NCBI GenBank assembly: GCA_023014365.1
Contig: JAEBUN010000014.1
Coordinates: forward strand, 868,001-932,000
DNA: 64,000 bases
Direction: 5' to 3'
From: Lepiota brunneoincarnata
Lineage: Eukaryota > Basidiomycota > Agaricomycetes > Agaricales > Agaricaceae
Part shown: piece by piece, positions 20,648-33,090 of the stretch
Layout of the letters: every line of letters begins with the position of its first letter
How positions within the stretch are numbered: position 1 is the first letter of the stretch
The notes under the pieces: generated by a model
What the model saw: only the letters and a program-made list of their open reading frames with translations
The model's database searches: none
What the model was told of the DNA's origin: nothing
Translations under genes and position numbers: made by a program

Positions 20648-21351
20648 GCAGTCAAGTACTTGCTTGATGTGGTTTTCTGTACTGTTCTATTACATCAAAT
20701 CGCGCTTTTCGATTTCTATGGAAACTGATACTTAGTGGTAACCAGCGAACAATGAACCTGTGAAGTAGTGTGGTGGGTGGGATAAAAAGAAATCAAGGGG
20801 GGGTATGAAAGGTTCGGCCTTATGTTCGAGATGCAATGGCGCAGCGGTTAATCTAATGGTTTCCTACATACCAACACCCATCACACATTTGTCTGAACGT
20901 CCCATGAGCTCAGTTATTTTCATACACCGACGATTTCTGAACTCCCACTGCAGTAACACCGTTGAGAACGGCGCGGATCCATTCGTCAATTACACGGGCT
21001 CAGGGTAGTTCCGAGGCTCCGGCAGCAAAGATAGCATTGGGAACTTTGGTTCACCGTATCTGCACACATGTCTTGCAACCCCAGTCAATGGGAGCGTGTC
21101 TCTCGAGTTCAAGGCGCAAGTGTACCCGCCCACCAACATCACCCCTGCCCCTGTTGCTCACTAGCCCTCGTTCTCCAAGCACCCTCCGGGTGTACGGCAT
21201 GAACATTGTCCAGAGGCACAGAAACAAACCCTGGGAAAAATCTTGTATGTTTTGTTGATGATGTGAACACTGATACTGGTAGAGAAAGGCCATTCGAGGC
21301 GAGGCTGTGGACAACCATTCCTTAAACTGGTTGCGCGTGAGTGATTGATAA
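20648..21351 (+). other. NLR-3 3' flank with decayed secreted-protein fragment
   Basis: About 20870-21260 is homologous to 33091-33510. In pieces and different frames both copies read like parts of a fungal secreted or membrane protein (for example GSGSKDSIGNFGSPYLHT and VYGMNIVQ). No continuous frame survives, so I call it a relic. Confidence 0.45.
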
Positions 21352-21359
21352 TTACGTAA
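21352..21359. promoter_or_regulatory. TTACGTAA palindrome upstream of NLR-4
   Basis: 141 bp before the expected NLR-4 ATG at 21500, in the same conserved context as at 17974. Confidence 0.4.
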
Positions 21360-21499
21360 CGACTCCTCATGATCCCGCCGGTGCCTGATGAAATGGACAT
21401 TGTAACGGTTGACCCCACTGTCAGTGTCCTTCAGCTTCCCCGTTGACAATGAACTGAGGCGTACCATAGGCATCAGTTGTTGTCACTTCCCCAAAGCGC

Positions 21500-24034
21500 A
21501 TGATGCCCGATGCAACCCCGCCCAACTCGTCCGAAGCTCCGCGCAGCACCCGGGATGATGGGGATTGGCAGAAGCGTACGTCTCCTACTTATGCAGCGTC
21601 GATTGCAGAATCTCGACTATATTCTCTCCCTTAGTGTGGTCTCATCTCGCACAACATCGCTTCAGTGGTTGCGAATTCTACTCAGAAATACGTGATCCAC
21701 CCAGATGCCATATCGGCACACGTTCCACTCTCCTCCGCAGAATTCAGGACTGGTCTCAAGATGAATCAAGAGAAAGGCGACTATTATGGCTACACGGACC
21801 TGCTGGTGTGGGGAAATCAGCGATCTTGCAGACAATTGCAGAAGAAACCGATCCGGAGCGATTGTTGGTCGCATTGTTCTTGTCCGGATACAAGCTGCGC
21901 CGGAATGCGACTGAAGACGTCAAGGTGAAACCCACCATAGACCCATGGGAGGATGATAGTGACGAGACGGTATGGGGACCGTTCGGCAATCGAGTCGATC
22001 TCGCCGAGATAAAGGACGAGTATAACATCAATCAAACCGAACCCTCACACCGAGTGAGCCCTCCAGAACCTCTCCTCCCGGCTGTTCCCACGCTTTTCCA
22101 TGATCCTACGAAAGTGATACCCACCATTGCATGTCAGCTCGCAAGAATGCATGACCCTTACCGGGAATATCTCATCGAGACATTTGCCCGCGACCCCTCC
22201 CTTCCCCAACAAAACATTGCCAGACAATTCAATGAATTCATCATTGAACCAATGGCAAATAGGGACTTGTTGAATGGGGTAAAAGATGCCCTGGTCATCT
22301 TGGATGCACTTGACGAGCTTGAAGACGAGGAGGCGCAAGCTACTATCATTCATCTCATCACGAAATTCGTCATCGATTTCCCTCTTGTTCCTCTCATTTG
22401 GCTCATATCAAGTCGTCCTGAAGGACACATAACGACCGCCTTCTCATCTCCTGACGTTGAATTCGTTTTATTGTCACTGCCCATACCGATTGACGATGAT
22501 GTGAGTCGTGACGATGTTCGGCTGTATCTCAAAGACGGTTTTGAAGCGATCCGGAAGCGATACCGGCTCGACCGATCTAATTCCCAAAGGAGGCCAAGGT
22601 ACAGTAGTGGTCGTGGGCACGACGAAATGTTCGACGCTAGCGATGTATCTCAATGGCCATCCAAAGTTGAGTTCAACAAAATCGCCGACGCAGTGTCGGG
22701 CTGGTTTATGTGTGCCGACCTTTTCCTTCGATTCACTCGTGATCCAGCGGTTGGGAACCCACGATCACAACTTGAGACCATCGTCTCCCAGGTTGATAAT
22801 CCAATGCTTGCTGGTATTGGAACCAATCCTTTCAACACGCTGGACCTGCTTTATCAACAAATACTTTCCAAGATCCCCAAACCCTCAATTCCCATCGTTC
22901 AACACCTGTTGGGCCATCTTCTCCTTCGCGAAGACTTTTTTTCTAGGAACTTGTCTTTATTTGGTTACTCTCTCGCCTCCGTTTCCAACATATTCGGTTA
23001 CAAACGAGAGGACGTTCGCTCTGCGTTACAAAGGCTTCCCTCGGTTCTTTATATCCCACCTCCCGAACTTGACCATAGGGAAAACATTCGATTTCTTCAC
23101 ACAACTTTCGCTAGCTTTCTTCTCCATCAGGGGCGATCGGAGGGCTATACCATTGACCTCAGCAAGGTCCATGCACACATCTGGAAATGCTATTTGCAGA
23201 TCATACAGCAGGTTACCAATAACCTAGATCCAAGTACGTCTCTTCGTTTCCGAACAAACGACCAGTTGCTTATTGTCTCAGAGCTTCGCATGGCACCCCA
23301 AATGGCTATTGACTTGTCGTGGCCACTTGTCGGTTCCAAGCATGAGAAACGGATCTTTGCAGCTGGCTTACTCCATGAAGCTCAATTCCACTGGGCCCAC
23401 TTCTTGATACCGAGATGCCCCTGCGACGTCGCCTTTATAAGTTCCGCTCTCGCTGTTAAAGATTTGATTTCGGATAAGGAACGCCTGGAGATGCTTCAGA
23501 CTGTGAATTTCAAGCAGTTGGTCACTGGGTATTTCGTTCATGGCTCTGATCACTTCGGACCATTCTTCAGGTTTCTTCTGAACCTTTGGATGGTACGCGC
23601 AGTCCTCTGACAATTCCCGGCAAACGCACTGACAAATCTAGCATTTTCGCACGTTGGTGAATGAATATGGATTCATCAGGGGAACACGGCTAGGGTGGTT
23701 CTCCATGGAATCCATCGACACTAAAACACTGAACACCAAGGATCAAGCGATCTGTGTTGAGGAAACAATACAATTTGAGGTAGATACAGCGAAGGTATGC
23801 ATATTGTGGTTGTCGCTGTTGCTTTATTCACTCCGTTTTGTTCAATTTAAGGCTAGTCCCTTTTGGCGCACGCGTGAGATGTCAATGAGGGCATTGGTTC
23901 AAGAAGTCAGATCATTGCAAGTCAGTAGACCGCGGACTATGGTGTTGGTATGTGGGACAAAGGCCTCTCAGATGGGGGCCCTGGTTACTCAAGGCCGTCA
24001 TCCTCTTATTTATTATTACCTTCCCCTCCTTTAA
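21500..24034 (+). pseudogene. NACHT NLR-4, N-terminal frameshift
   Basis: The expected ATGATG is at 21500. Compared with paralogs one base is missing near 21590 (CTTATGCAGCGTCG), so the start frame meets a stop just after and no other in-frame ATG precedes Walker A. The rest is well kept: the body frame runs through GPAGVGKS, LVILDALDEL, WLISSRPEG, then 23282-23592, 23642-23794 and 23852-24034 for the C-terminal domain ending IYYYLPLL. Intron 1 (23234-23281, 48 nt) happens to be in frame without stops. This is either a very recent pseudogene, an assembly error, or a gene using a non-AUG start. Confidence 0.75.
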
Positions 24035-24462
24035 AGTTTAGCGGCCAAGTACTTATTGATTGTAGTTTTGTGTGCTATTTTATTTATTAGGATCCTTCCC
24101 AGTTGATATGATAATAATGCTACACTGCTCCGATTAGTAAGAGGGGAAGGTGTGTAATCAAGTAATATGTACGACTGTGCAGGGGAGTATGACGCACCAG
24201 CAATGAGAAGCCATAAACGTCAGCCTCATCTGGAATGTGGTGGGAGCTGCTGCGGCCCGAGTATTTGGGAGATCAGGAGATACCGCATACCCATCCGAGT
24301 GGTTGTCAACGCACAATGAAGTTACTGGGAGAACATAAATCTAGAATATGTGGAGAGTTTGTGTTCGGGTGGTCATATTTGTATCTATTAGGACTGGGGT
24401 CCAGTTCCCAAATCCCGTGCACCTTCCAGCGACCACCCATACTAGATGAATGCTACGGGGAC
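24035..24462. other. Spacer between NLR-4 and PRR-1
   Basis: Contains the NLR 3' flank and, from about 24230, a block shared with 29145-29250 (TGGTGGGAGCTGCTGCGG). The frame upstream of the chosen PRR-1 ATG stays open from 24235, so an earlier start cannot be excluded. Confidence 0.4.
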
Positions 24463-25138
24463 ATGACCCCAGACCTTCCAACTACGCAGGCCTCCCTTGA
24501 ATATCTTGCAGACCTGCCATCCTCAGATGATTCAGCTGAGGGAGAACAGAGTTTGCAACCCAGCGGTAGAGATTTATTTCATCTTTATGAGCTCAGTCAT
24601 CTCTCTTCGGTATGTCCTCCCTGCGGTTCTGAACTTTGGAGCTGACATTCTGCAGCCGCCAATGTATTCACCTCCCTCACCTTCCCAACAGCTTTCATCC
24701 TTACAATTACCCCCCTTGGGCCCTTCAGCTCGGAGTCCCAGACCAACCCCTTCACCTCCTCCCCAGTCATCCCTTCCACCTCCTCCCCGACTGACCCCTT
24801 CATCCCTTTCCCAACCGACCCCTGATCCTCTTCCCACACCGACCCCTGATTCTCTTCCCACACCGACCCCTCCACCTCCCCGACCGCGTCGCCGATATGT
24901 TCCACGACGTGATTCGCTTGATCTCTCACCTCCACCCCAACCGTCTAATCTCTCACCTCTACCCCAACCGTCTACCTCTCTCTTTGAACCTCGCGCCTTC
25001 CTCAATTCTTATTCACTCCCTGCCGAAGACGACGATGACCTGACCCCCCTCGTACCCCCCCTTTATGGTGCCCCGCCCGCTGCTACCACCGCTGCTGATG
25101 TTCCGATGGTGGTAGAAAAAGGAAGGAGTGATGGGTAG
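24463..25138 (+). CDS. Proline-rich protein PRR-1
   Basis: Exons 24463-24609 and 24656-25138 (46-nt GT-AG intron) give 209 residues. Exon 1 starts MTPDLPTTQASLEY and is acidic and serine-rich. Exon 2 is dominated by Pro, Ser and Thr (runs such as PTPSPPPQSSLPPPPR), then SLFEPRAFLNSYSLPAEDDDD and an end in VVEKGRSDG. No signal peptide or membrane span is visible; it is probably a disordered protein. Exon-1 versions occur at 29432, 39458 and 46340, and the tail is fused to NLR-1 and NLR-11. The Pro-rich frame is preferred because the acidic C-terminal module is kept in the same frame in several copies. Function unknown. Confidence 0.6.
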
Positions 25139-26376
25139 GATATGAGAGCGAGAGCATTGATTACAATTTTGATGCTACTGATGTCACCTGCACGAGTCTC
25201 AATGTATTGTAAGCGGTTGAAATTATATTTACTCCAGCATGTATTTAATCAGTTTTCTCATATACCCATTGTAACAGGCCAGGAACCAGTTGATTAGATA
25301 GTGAACCCGCCTTCTTAAGCAAGAATATGGCCATTCTACAGCGTAGGGAGCCGTCGAAGGAGTTGTGCAGTGCGTGTACGCCTTGGCCTGACGCCCCCTA
25401 CATCATTTACAAAGGGGAAGGGCACTAGACCTGGAGCCGACTGAACATGACGTTGCCCAAACAAGTGTCCCAAATGCATTCGTTGGAAGGGGCGTCGAGT
25501 GGTGATAAAACCTACCCTTGCCCCTATCACCGGCGGCCCTATATGTTGCCCAAAAAGATACTCTGTTCCGCTGAGGCTCGGGACTCGCGTCTCCGATAGA
25601 TAGCTTATCGCTTAGCCTTGCTCATCATCGGTCACACTGGGTAAAGGCGTTCATGCCTTTGATTTCCATCAGCCATTAGCCCGCCCTCAGCGTGTTCCCA
25701 CAAGCAACCAGATTGTCCTTCTGGAGTAGGGGTGTGAGCGAAAAACTTGCGAGGACTGGGTGCAGGGAGAAAATCAGAGCGAGAAAGGTGGAGAAAATAT
25801 TTCTTGCACTGCGAGGCATCCAGGTAACATAAAATATAAAATATAAATTATCAGTGACATAGAATAGCAGAACTCGGTACTGCGTAAGCTGGGGGAGAGG
25901 GCCGGGGCTTTCTTTAAGCCCCAATGATCCTGGGTGGTGAGGCCGAGGAGGAAGCACAGTCGGGTCACCCGGAACCGTGCACCTCTCGACTGCACCTGTA
26001 TCGAGTCTGGTAGTGGGGAGGCAAGGGAAATAAGGACGCAAAATGGGTATGGGTGGGTTGGTTTTGAAAAGGATGCCAGATATTGCGTGGTATACACGCG
26101 AAATTGGAGGCTGGCAAGCGTACAAAGGTAAAATGTCGCGTACGAGCGGTGTGACCTTGTCACGTGTCCGCCTCTTACAAGAATCAGCATCTGGCTCATG
26201 CCTCGCCAGATGCCCCGCTTTTTTTACTCAGGCATGGCACGGGATAATGTTTGTTAGTGTATGGATCAGATGGTCATATGGCGCTTCGATAATTTATCCG
26301 TTGATGAGGAAATCCTTTGTTCACGCCAGCATCCTTCAGCTTGATAGTTGACTGAGGCGTGCCTCTAGCATCAGTT
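25139..26376 (+). other. PRR 3'-flank repeat and NLR-5 upstream region
   Basis: 25146-25480 repeats 13870-14210 and 51235-51480. 25540-25700 repeats parts of 39960-40240 and 51580-51830. 25800-26110 is homologous to 47630-47950, both upstream of B-type NLRs. No gene with a supported frame is present. Confidence 0.5.
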
Positions 26377-28947
26377 ATGGCAGCTTCCCCCACGAGTACA
26401 ATATCCGGTGCAGCCTCATCTGATTCCTCTAATCGCAGTCCCCCTCCAAAGTATCAGGGGAAAGCTCCATCCACCACCCAGGCTGGTGGGAACCGGCAGA
26501 AACGTACGTCTGCTACCTGTACTAGCCCTGATAGCAGGATATTGACTTCGTCAGTCTGGCCTCATCTCATGGAGCATAGCTTCAGTGGTTGTGAATTCAA
26601 CTCCAAAACAGGCAGATGCCACCCCGGGACACGTACCACTCTCCTCCGCAGAATTCAGGACTGGTCTAGAGATCAATCAAGGGAAAAGCGAATACTATGG
26701 TTGTACGGACCCGCTGGTGTGGGGAAATCGGCGATTTTGCAGACAACTGCAGAAACAACCAGTCCGGGGCGTGTGTTGGTTACATTATTCTTATCCGGAT
26801 CCAAGCCACGCCAGAATGCGATCGAAGACATGACACCCACTTTTGAATTATCGGATGGTGGTGATGACGACCCGATGTGGAGGCCGTTCAGCAATCGGGT
26901 TGATCTCGCCGAGATACAAAGCGAGTATCGAGTAAATCGCTCAATACGGGGTCATAAAAAGCGTCCCTCCTACGATACCTTTACTGTTTTCCGTGATCAC
27001 ACCAAAGTGATACCCACCATTGCGCATCAGCTCTCAAGAATGCATGACTCCTACCGGATATATCTCATGGAGACATCCATTCGCAACCCCCAAAACAGCA
27101 TCGCCGAACAATTCAATGATTTCATCATTGAACCAATAGCAAATAAGGGCTTGCTGAATGGGGCAGCAGATGCCCTGATCATATTGGATGCACTTGACGA
27201 ACTCGAAGACGAGAAGGCACAAAGCACTATCATTCATCTCATCATGGAATTCGTCATCGATTTCCCCCTTGTTCCCCTCATTTGGCTCATATCAAGTCGA
27301 CCTGAAGCCACATTACCACTTCCTTCTCATCGCCTGACGCTGAATCCGTTTAATTGTCCCTTCCCATACCGATTGACGATGATGTGAGTCGTGAGGATGT
27401 TCGGCTGTATCTCAAAGACGGCTTTGAAGCTATCTGGAAGCAATATCAATCCGACTGGTCCGATTTCTTCCAAAGGAGTCGAAGGTATAGTGGCGGAGAT
27501 GATATAATATTTGACGCCAGCGGTGATTCTCGATGGCCACCTGAAGCCGAATTCAACAAGATCGCCGATGCAGTGTCGGGCTGGTTTATGTGTGCTGACC
27601 TCTTCCTTCAGTTCACGCGTGACCCGAAGGTTAGGAACCCACAATTACAACTCGAGACCATCGTCTCCCAGATTGATAATCCAATGCTCGCTGGCGTTGG
27701 AACCAATCCTTTCAGCACGCTGGACTTGCTTTATCAACAAATACTTTCCAGGGTCCCAATACCTTCAATTCTCATCGTTTAGTACCTGTTTGGCTATCTT
27801 CTCCTTTGCGAAGGATTTTTTTCTATACATTTTCCTTTATTTGGTTATTCTCTAGCCTCTGTTTCCAACATTTTCGGAAAACAAACGGGAGGACGTTCGT
27901 TCTGCGCTACAAAAGCTACCCTCGGTTCTTTATATCTCACCTCCCGAACTCGACCACAAGGAAAACATTCGATTTCTTCACGCTACTTTTTCTAGCTTTC
28001 TCCTCGACCAGAGACGAGCAGGAAGCTATGCCATTCCCCTCAATAAGGTCCACGCACATATCTGGAAATGCTTTTAACGGGTTATTCAGCAAGTTAGCAA
28101 TAACGTAGATCCAAGTGCGTATCTTCATTTCCAAACGAGTGATCGGTTTGCTTATTGTCTCAGAGCTTCGCATGACGCCACAACTTGCTATTGACTTGTC
28201 GTGGCCACTCGTCGGTTCCAGGCATGAGAAACGGATATTTGCAGCTGGCCTACTACATGAAGCTCAATACCACTGGGCCCACTTCTTGATACCCGATTGC
28301 CCTTGCGGTGTTGCCTTTACCAACCCGGCCTTTGCTGTCGGAGATGTCATTTCGGATTGGGAACGCCTGAAGATACTTCAGACTGTGAATTTCAAGCAGT
28401 TGGTCATTGACTATTTTGTTGATGGCTCTGATCACTTCGGACCATTCTTCAGGTTTCTCTTTAATCTTTGGGTAGTACGTGTGGTCCTCTGACAAGTTCT
28501 AGAAAACGCACTGACAGACCTAGGATTCTCGCACGTCAACAAGGGAATATAGATTCATCAAGGGAACACGATGAGAGTGCCTCTCCATGGATCTCATCGA
28601 CACTAAAACGCTGATCACCAAGGATCAAGCGATCTGTGTCGAGGAAACACTACAGTCACACCAAGGTGCAACAAAGGTATATATCTTGTGGTTGTCGCTG
28701 GTTGCTTTACTCACTCCGTTTTGTTCAACCTAATGCTAGTCGCTTCTGGCGTACACGCGAGATGTCAATGAGCACATTGGTTCAAGAAGTCGAGTCATTG
28801 CAGGTCAGTAGACCACAGAGACCAGTACTGATATGTGGGACAAAGGCCTCTCAGATGGGGGCCCTGGTTGCTCATCGTCAAGGCAGTCGTCCCCTCGTTT
28901 ATTATTATTTTCCCCTCCTTGGGCGGCCAAGTATTTACGTGATGTAG
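26377..28947 (+). pseudogene. NACHT NLR-5 (B-type), multiply broken
   Basis: ATG at 26377 with the B-type N-terminus (PPPKYQGKAPST) shared with NLR-10 and NLR-11. Walker A GPAGVGKS and Walker B LIILDALDEL are intact. Lesions: a small deletion near 27306 shifts the frame after SSRPE; a stop (TTTAG) near 27779; a frameshift near 27880; a TAA near 28077; exon 3 contains a stop (CGATGA near 28570); the exon 4 acceptor is changed to TAATG. Exon 2 (about 28170-28480) is still well conserved. A clear pseudogene. Confidence 0.88.
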
Positions 28948-29431
28948 CTTTGTTTCTTGTTCTGTTTTCATCAAGCCATGTTTTTCGGTTTCTGTGAAAA
29001 TTGGTCCTTCCCAGCAGATATGATGGTAATGCTACACTACTCCGACCAGTGAACGGGAAGGTGTGCAGTCAAGCTGGCGTTGGGCTGGGCAGGGCACAAC
29101 AGCGATAGGAACTGTGAGACATCAGCCTAGTCTGGTATGTGGTAGGAGCTGCTGCGGCTTGAGCATTTAGGAGCGCAAGAAATACCGTCAACCTACCCGA
29201 GTGGTTGCCAACAAGCAATCCAGTTACCAGGGGAAAGGAAAATTAGAGGAGATATGAGAGGTTCTGTTTTGTGTTCGATGATCAGTTGGTAGGGGTCGTA
29301 CATGCATTTGAGACTTGAGTCTCGAGAACCTAGGCACCTGGAATGACCAGTCATATTTGTATCTATTAAGAATGGAGGGTTATCCGGTTATTGTTCCCAC
29401 ACCTATGGCCGCAGATGACCGCTACGGCCAC
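28948..29431. other. Spacer between NLR-5 and the PRR fragment
   Basis: NLR 3' flank followed by the PRR upstream block also seen at 24170-24460. No separate gene seen. Confidence 0.4.
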
Positions 29432-29567
29432 ATGACTTCAGATCCACCAAACACGCAGATCTTCCTTGGATATTTTGAACATATGTATGCTAGTGATAGC
29501 GACGATTATGTTTTGCCTGACCTTTATGCGCTCAACTGTTCCTCTTTGGTATGTGACATGTCCTCCG
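29432..29567 (+). pseudogene. PRR exon-1 fragment
   Basis: Starts MTSDPPNTQIFLGYFEHMY, matching exon 1 of the PRR family, and reaches the GTATGT donor at about 29550. The intron is then cut off and joined to an NLR exon 2 at about 29568. No proline-rich exon follows. Confidence 0.7.
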
Positions 29568-30272
29568 ACTTGTCGGTTCCGGGCACGAGAAACGGATATC
29601 TGTAGCTGGCCTACTACATGAAGCTCAATTCCACTGGGCCCACTTCTCGATTCCTCATTGTCCTTGCGGTGTCGCATTTACCAACCCGGCTCTTACCGTC
29701 AGAAATTCTGTCTCAGATCGGGAATGCCTGGAGATGCTTCAGACTGAATTTCAAGCAGTTGGTCACTGGGTATTTTGTCGATGGCTCTGATCACTTCAGA
29801 CCATTCTTCATGTTTCTCTTGAGCCTTTGGATGGTATGTATGGTCCTCTGACAGGTTCCAAAAAACAACCTGACAAATCTAGCGTTTCGCATATTGATGG
29901 AGGAACGTGGACTCGTTAGAGCAACACGGCTTCGGTACCTCTCCGTGGATTTCATTGACACCAAAAAACTGAACGCCAAGGATCAAACGATCTGTGTCGA
30001 GGAAACACTACAATTTCAGGAAGGTGCAACAAAGGTGTATAATATATGTTGTTGTTGTTGTCGTTGTTGCTTTACTCACTCGGTTTTGTTCAACCTAAGG
30101 CTAGTCCCCCTTGGCGCACGCGTGAGTTGTTAATGAGAGCATTGGTTCAAGAAGTCAGATCATTGCAGGTCAGTAGACCGCAGATAGGACACAAACCTCT
30201 CAAATTAAGGCCTTGATTACCCATAAACAAAACAATCATTCCCTTATTCACTATTACCTTCATCTCCACTGA
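29568..30272 (+). pseudogene. NLR-6, truncated to its C-terminal domain
   Basis: Only exons 2-4 of the NLR family remain. Exon 2 begins mid-way at the LVGSxHEKR position and has an early stop (ATCTGTAG near 29600). Exon 3 (about 29883-30035) is well kept; exon 4 (about 30103-30272) is damaged. The NACHT exon is absent. Confidence 0.85.
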
Positions 30273-30832
30273 GCAGTCAAATACTTATTTGGTGTAGTTT
30301 TTCGTACTGTTCCATCACGTCAAGCTGCGTTTGCCAGCTTCCGTGAAACTGATCCTTCTGAGCCGATATGATAATAATGCTACGCTACTCCGATTAATGA
30401 GATATGTATCCAAGTAATAAGTACGACTGTGCCGGGTTGAGCAGGGCACATCAACGATGGGAATCTGCGATGCGTCAGCCATGTGGTGGGGAGCTCCTTT
30501 GAGGCTAGCAAAATGGTGTCGGTGCTCCTATTGCTTGCATGGGACGCTTTCAAGTTCGTTCGCGCATATGGCGGCCTCTCTTGATTAGATGTGCGGTTCG
30601 GCCTTTACCATGGGTGGTATCTATGGGTCCAAAACGTCGTTGTCCGTCAAGGAAGCGCACTGCCCGTGAGCAATTGTTAATTATGTAATGATTCATCACG
30701 ACGCTCGTGCCCGACGAAAGGGACACGATTCGTAATGGTTGACCCTACTCATGGCGGTGTCCTTCAAGCTTTCGGTTGATAACCAGCTGAGGCATACTAT
30801 AAGCATCAGTTATTGACACTTCCCTCAAGCGC
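30273..30832. other. Spacer between NLR-6 and NLR-7
   Basis: Contains the NLR 3' flank and, from about 30650, the conserved NLR upstream block with a one-base variant of the palindrome (TTATGTAA at 30681-30688). Confidence 0.45.
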
Positions 30833-30835
30833 ACG

Positions 30836-33090
30836 ATGCCTGGCACAACCCCGTTTAATTCGCCTGAAGCCTCGCGCACCACCCGGGATGATGGGGATTG
30901 GCAGAAGCGTGCGTCTCCTACTTGGGCTAGCCCCGAATGCAGAATCTCGATTCTATTCTCTTCTTTAGTCTGGTCGCATCTCGCCGAACATCGCTTCAGG
31001 GGTTGCGAATTCTACTCCGAAATACGTGATCCTCCACCCAGATGCCACCCCGGCACACGTGCCACTCTCCTCCGTACAATTCAGGACTGGTCTCGAGATG
31101 AATCAAGATAAAAGCGACTATTATGGCTGCACGGACCCGCTGATGTGGGGAAATCGGCGGTCTTGCAGACAACTGCAGAAGAAACCGATCCGGAGCGATT
31201 GTTGGTCACGTTATTCTTGTCCGGGTCCAAGCTATGCCAGAATGCCACCGGGAACGTGAACGTGAAGCCCACTGTAAAGCCAGGTGGTGCTGATGGTGAC
31301 GAGCTGATGTGGGGCCCATTCAGCGATCGAGTCGATCTCGCTGAGATAAAGGATGAGTACAAAACAAATCAACCTAAACACTCAGGCCGAGCGAGTCCTC
31401 CAGAACCTCTCCTCCCCGCTATCCCTACGGTGTTCCATGATCCTACCAAGGTGATGCCCACCATAGCGTGTCAGCTCGCAAGAATGCATGACCCCTACCG
31501 GGCATATCTCATTGAGACATTTGCCCGCGACCCCTCCCTTCCCCAACAAAGCATTGCTAGACAGTTCAACGAATTCATCATAGAACCGATAGCAAATAGA
31601 GACTTGTTGAACGAGGAAGAAGATGTCCTGGTTATCTTGGATGCACTTGACGAGCTCAAAGACGAGGAGGCACAAACTACTATCATTCATCTCATCACGA
31701 AATTCGTCATCGATTTCCCTTTTGTTCCGCTTATTTGGCTCATATCAAGTCGTCCGGAAGGACACATTACGACTGCCCTCTCATCTCCTGACGTTGAATT
31801 CGGTTTATTGTCATTGCAAGTACCGATTGGCGATGATGTGAGTCGCAGGGATGTTCGGCGGTATCTCAAAGACGGCTTTGAAGCGATCCGAGAGCAGTAT
31901 CAACTCAAGGGGTCCCATTTCCAAAGGAGGCAAAGGTACCGTAGCGGTCGTGGGCATGATGCAATGTTCGACGCCAGCGATGGTTCTCAATGGCCATCCG
32001 AAGCTGAATTCAACAAAATTGCCGATGCAGTATCGGGCTGGTTTATGTGTGCCGAGCTTTTCCTTCGGTTCACACGTGATCCACAGGTTGGGAACCCACG
32101 ATCCCAACTCGAGACCATCATCTCCCAGGTTGACAATCCAATGCTCGCTGGCGTTGGAACCAATCCTTTCAACACGCTGGACCTGCTTTATCAACAAATA
32201 CTTGCCAAGATCCCAAAACCCTCAGTTCCGATCATTCATCACTTGTTGGACCATCTTCTCCTTCGCGAATGCTTTTTTTTTCTAGAGACTTGTCCGGAAA
32301 CGCTATTCGCAGATCATTCAGCAAGTTAGGAAATAACCTAGATCCAAGTACGTTTCATCATTTCCAGAATAAAATTTTGCTCACTGTCTCAGAAATTCGC
32401 ATGGCGCCCCAACTGGCTATTGACTTGTCGTGGCCACTTGTCGGTTCCAGGCATGAAAAACGGATATTTTCAGCTGGATTACTACACGAAGCCCAGGTCC
32501 ACTGGGGCCATTTCTTGATACCCGATTGCCCTTGTGGTGTTGCATTTACCAACCCGGCTCTTGCTGTCGGAGATGTGGTCTCGGATCGGGAACGCCTGGA
32601 GACGCTTCAATCTGTGAATTTCAAGCAGCTGGTCACTGGCTATTTTGTCGATGACTCTGATCACTTCGGACCATTCTTCAGGTTCCTCTTGCATCTTTAA
32701 ACGGTATGTGGTCCTCTGCGAGTTCTAGCAAACGGACCGACAAAGCTAGCATTTTCGCACATTGATAAAGGAACATGGATTCATCAGGGGAACACGACTT
32801 GAATGTCTCTCCATGGAATTCATTGACACTAAAACACTGAAAACAAAGGATCAAGCGATCTGTGTGGAAGAAACACTGCAATTTCAGGAAGGTGGAACAA
32901 AGGTATGTATGTTGTGGTCGTTGCTGTTGCTTTACTTACTCCGTTTTGCTCAGCCTAAGGCTGGTTTCTTTTGACGCACACGTGAGATGTCAATGAGGGC
33001 ATTGGTATGGGAGGTCAGATCATTGCAGATCAGTAGACCACAGACTATGGTGTTGGTATGTGGGACAAAGGCCTCTCAGATGGGGGCCTT
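30836..33090 (+). pseudogene. NACHT NLR-7, nonsense and internal deletion
   Basis: The first of the two usual ATGs is ACG; the second (30836) remains. A stop (AGA TAA) at 31109-31111 precedes Walker A, which itself reads GPADVGKS. The NACHT frame then continues to about 32290, where roughly 250 bp (the stretch from LSLFGYSL to the HAHIW block) are missing. Exon 2 ends in TAA instead of TGG, and exon 4 has a TGA. The 3' end breaks off at QMGAL near 33090 and is joined to an unrelated decayed fragment. Confidence 0.88.

Noticed and set aside
20815..20880. Possible tRNA-like stretch (GTTCGAGATGC...).
   Set aside because: No cloverleaf with acceptor, D, anticodon and T arms can be formed.
24574..25005. 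A glycine/arginine-rich minus-strand open frame.
   Set aside because: It is the complement of the proline-rich PRR exon; composition alone explains it.
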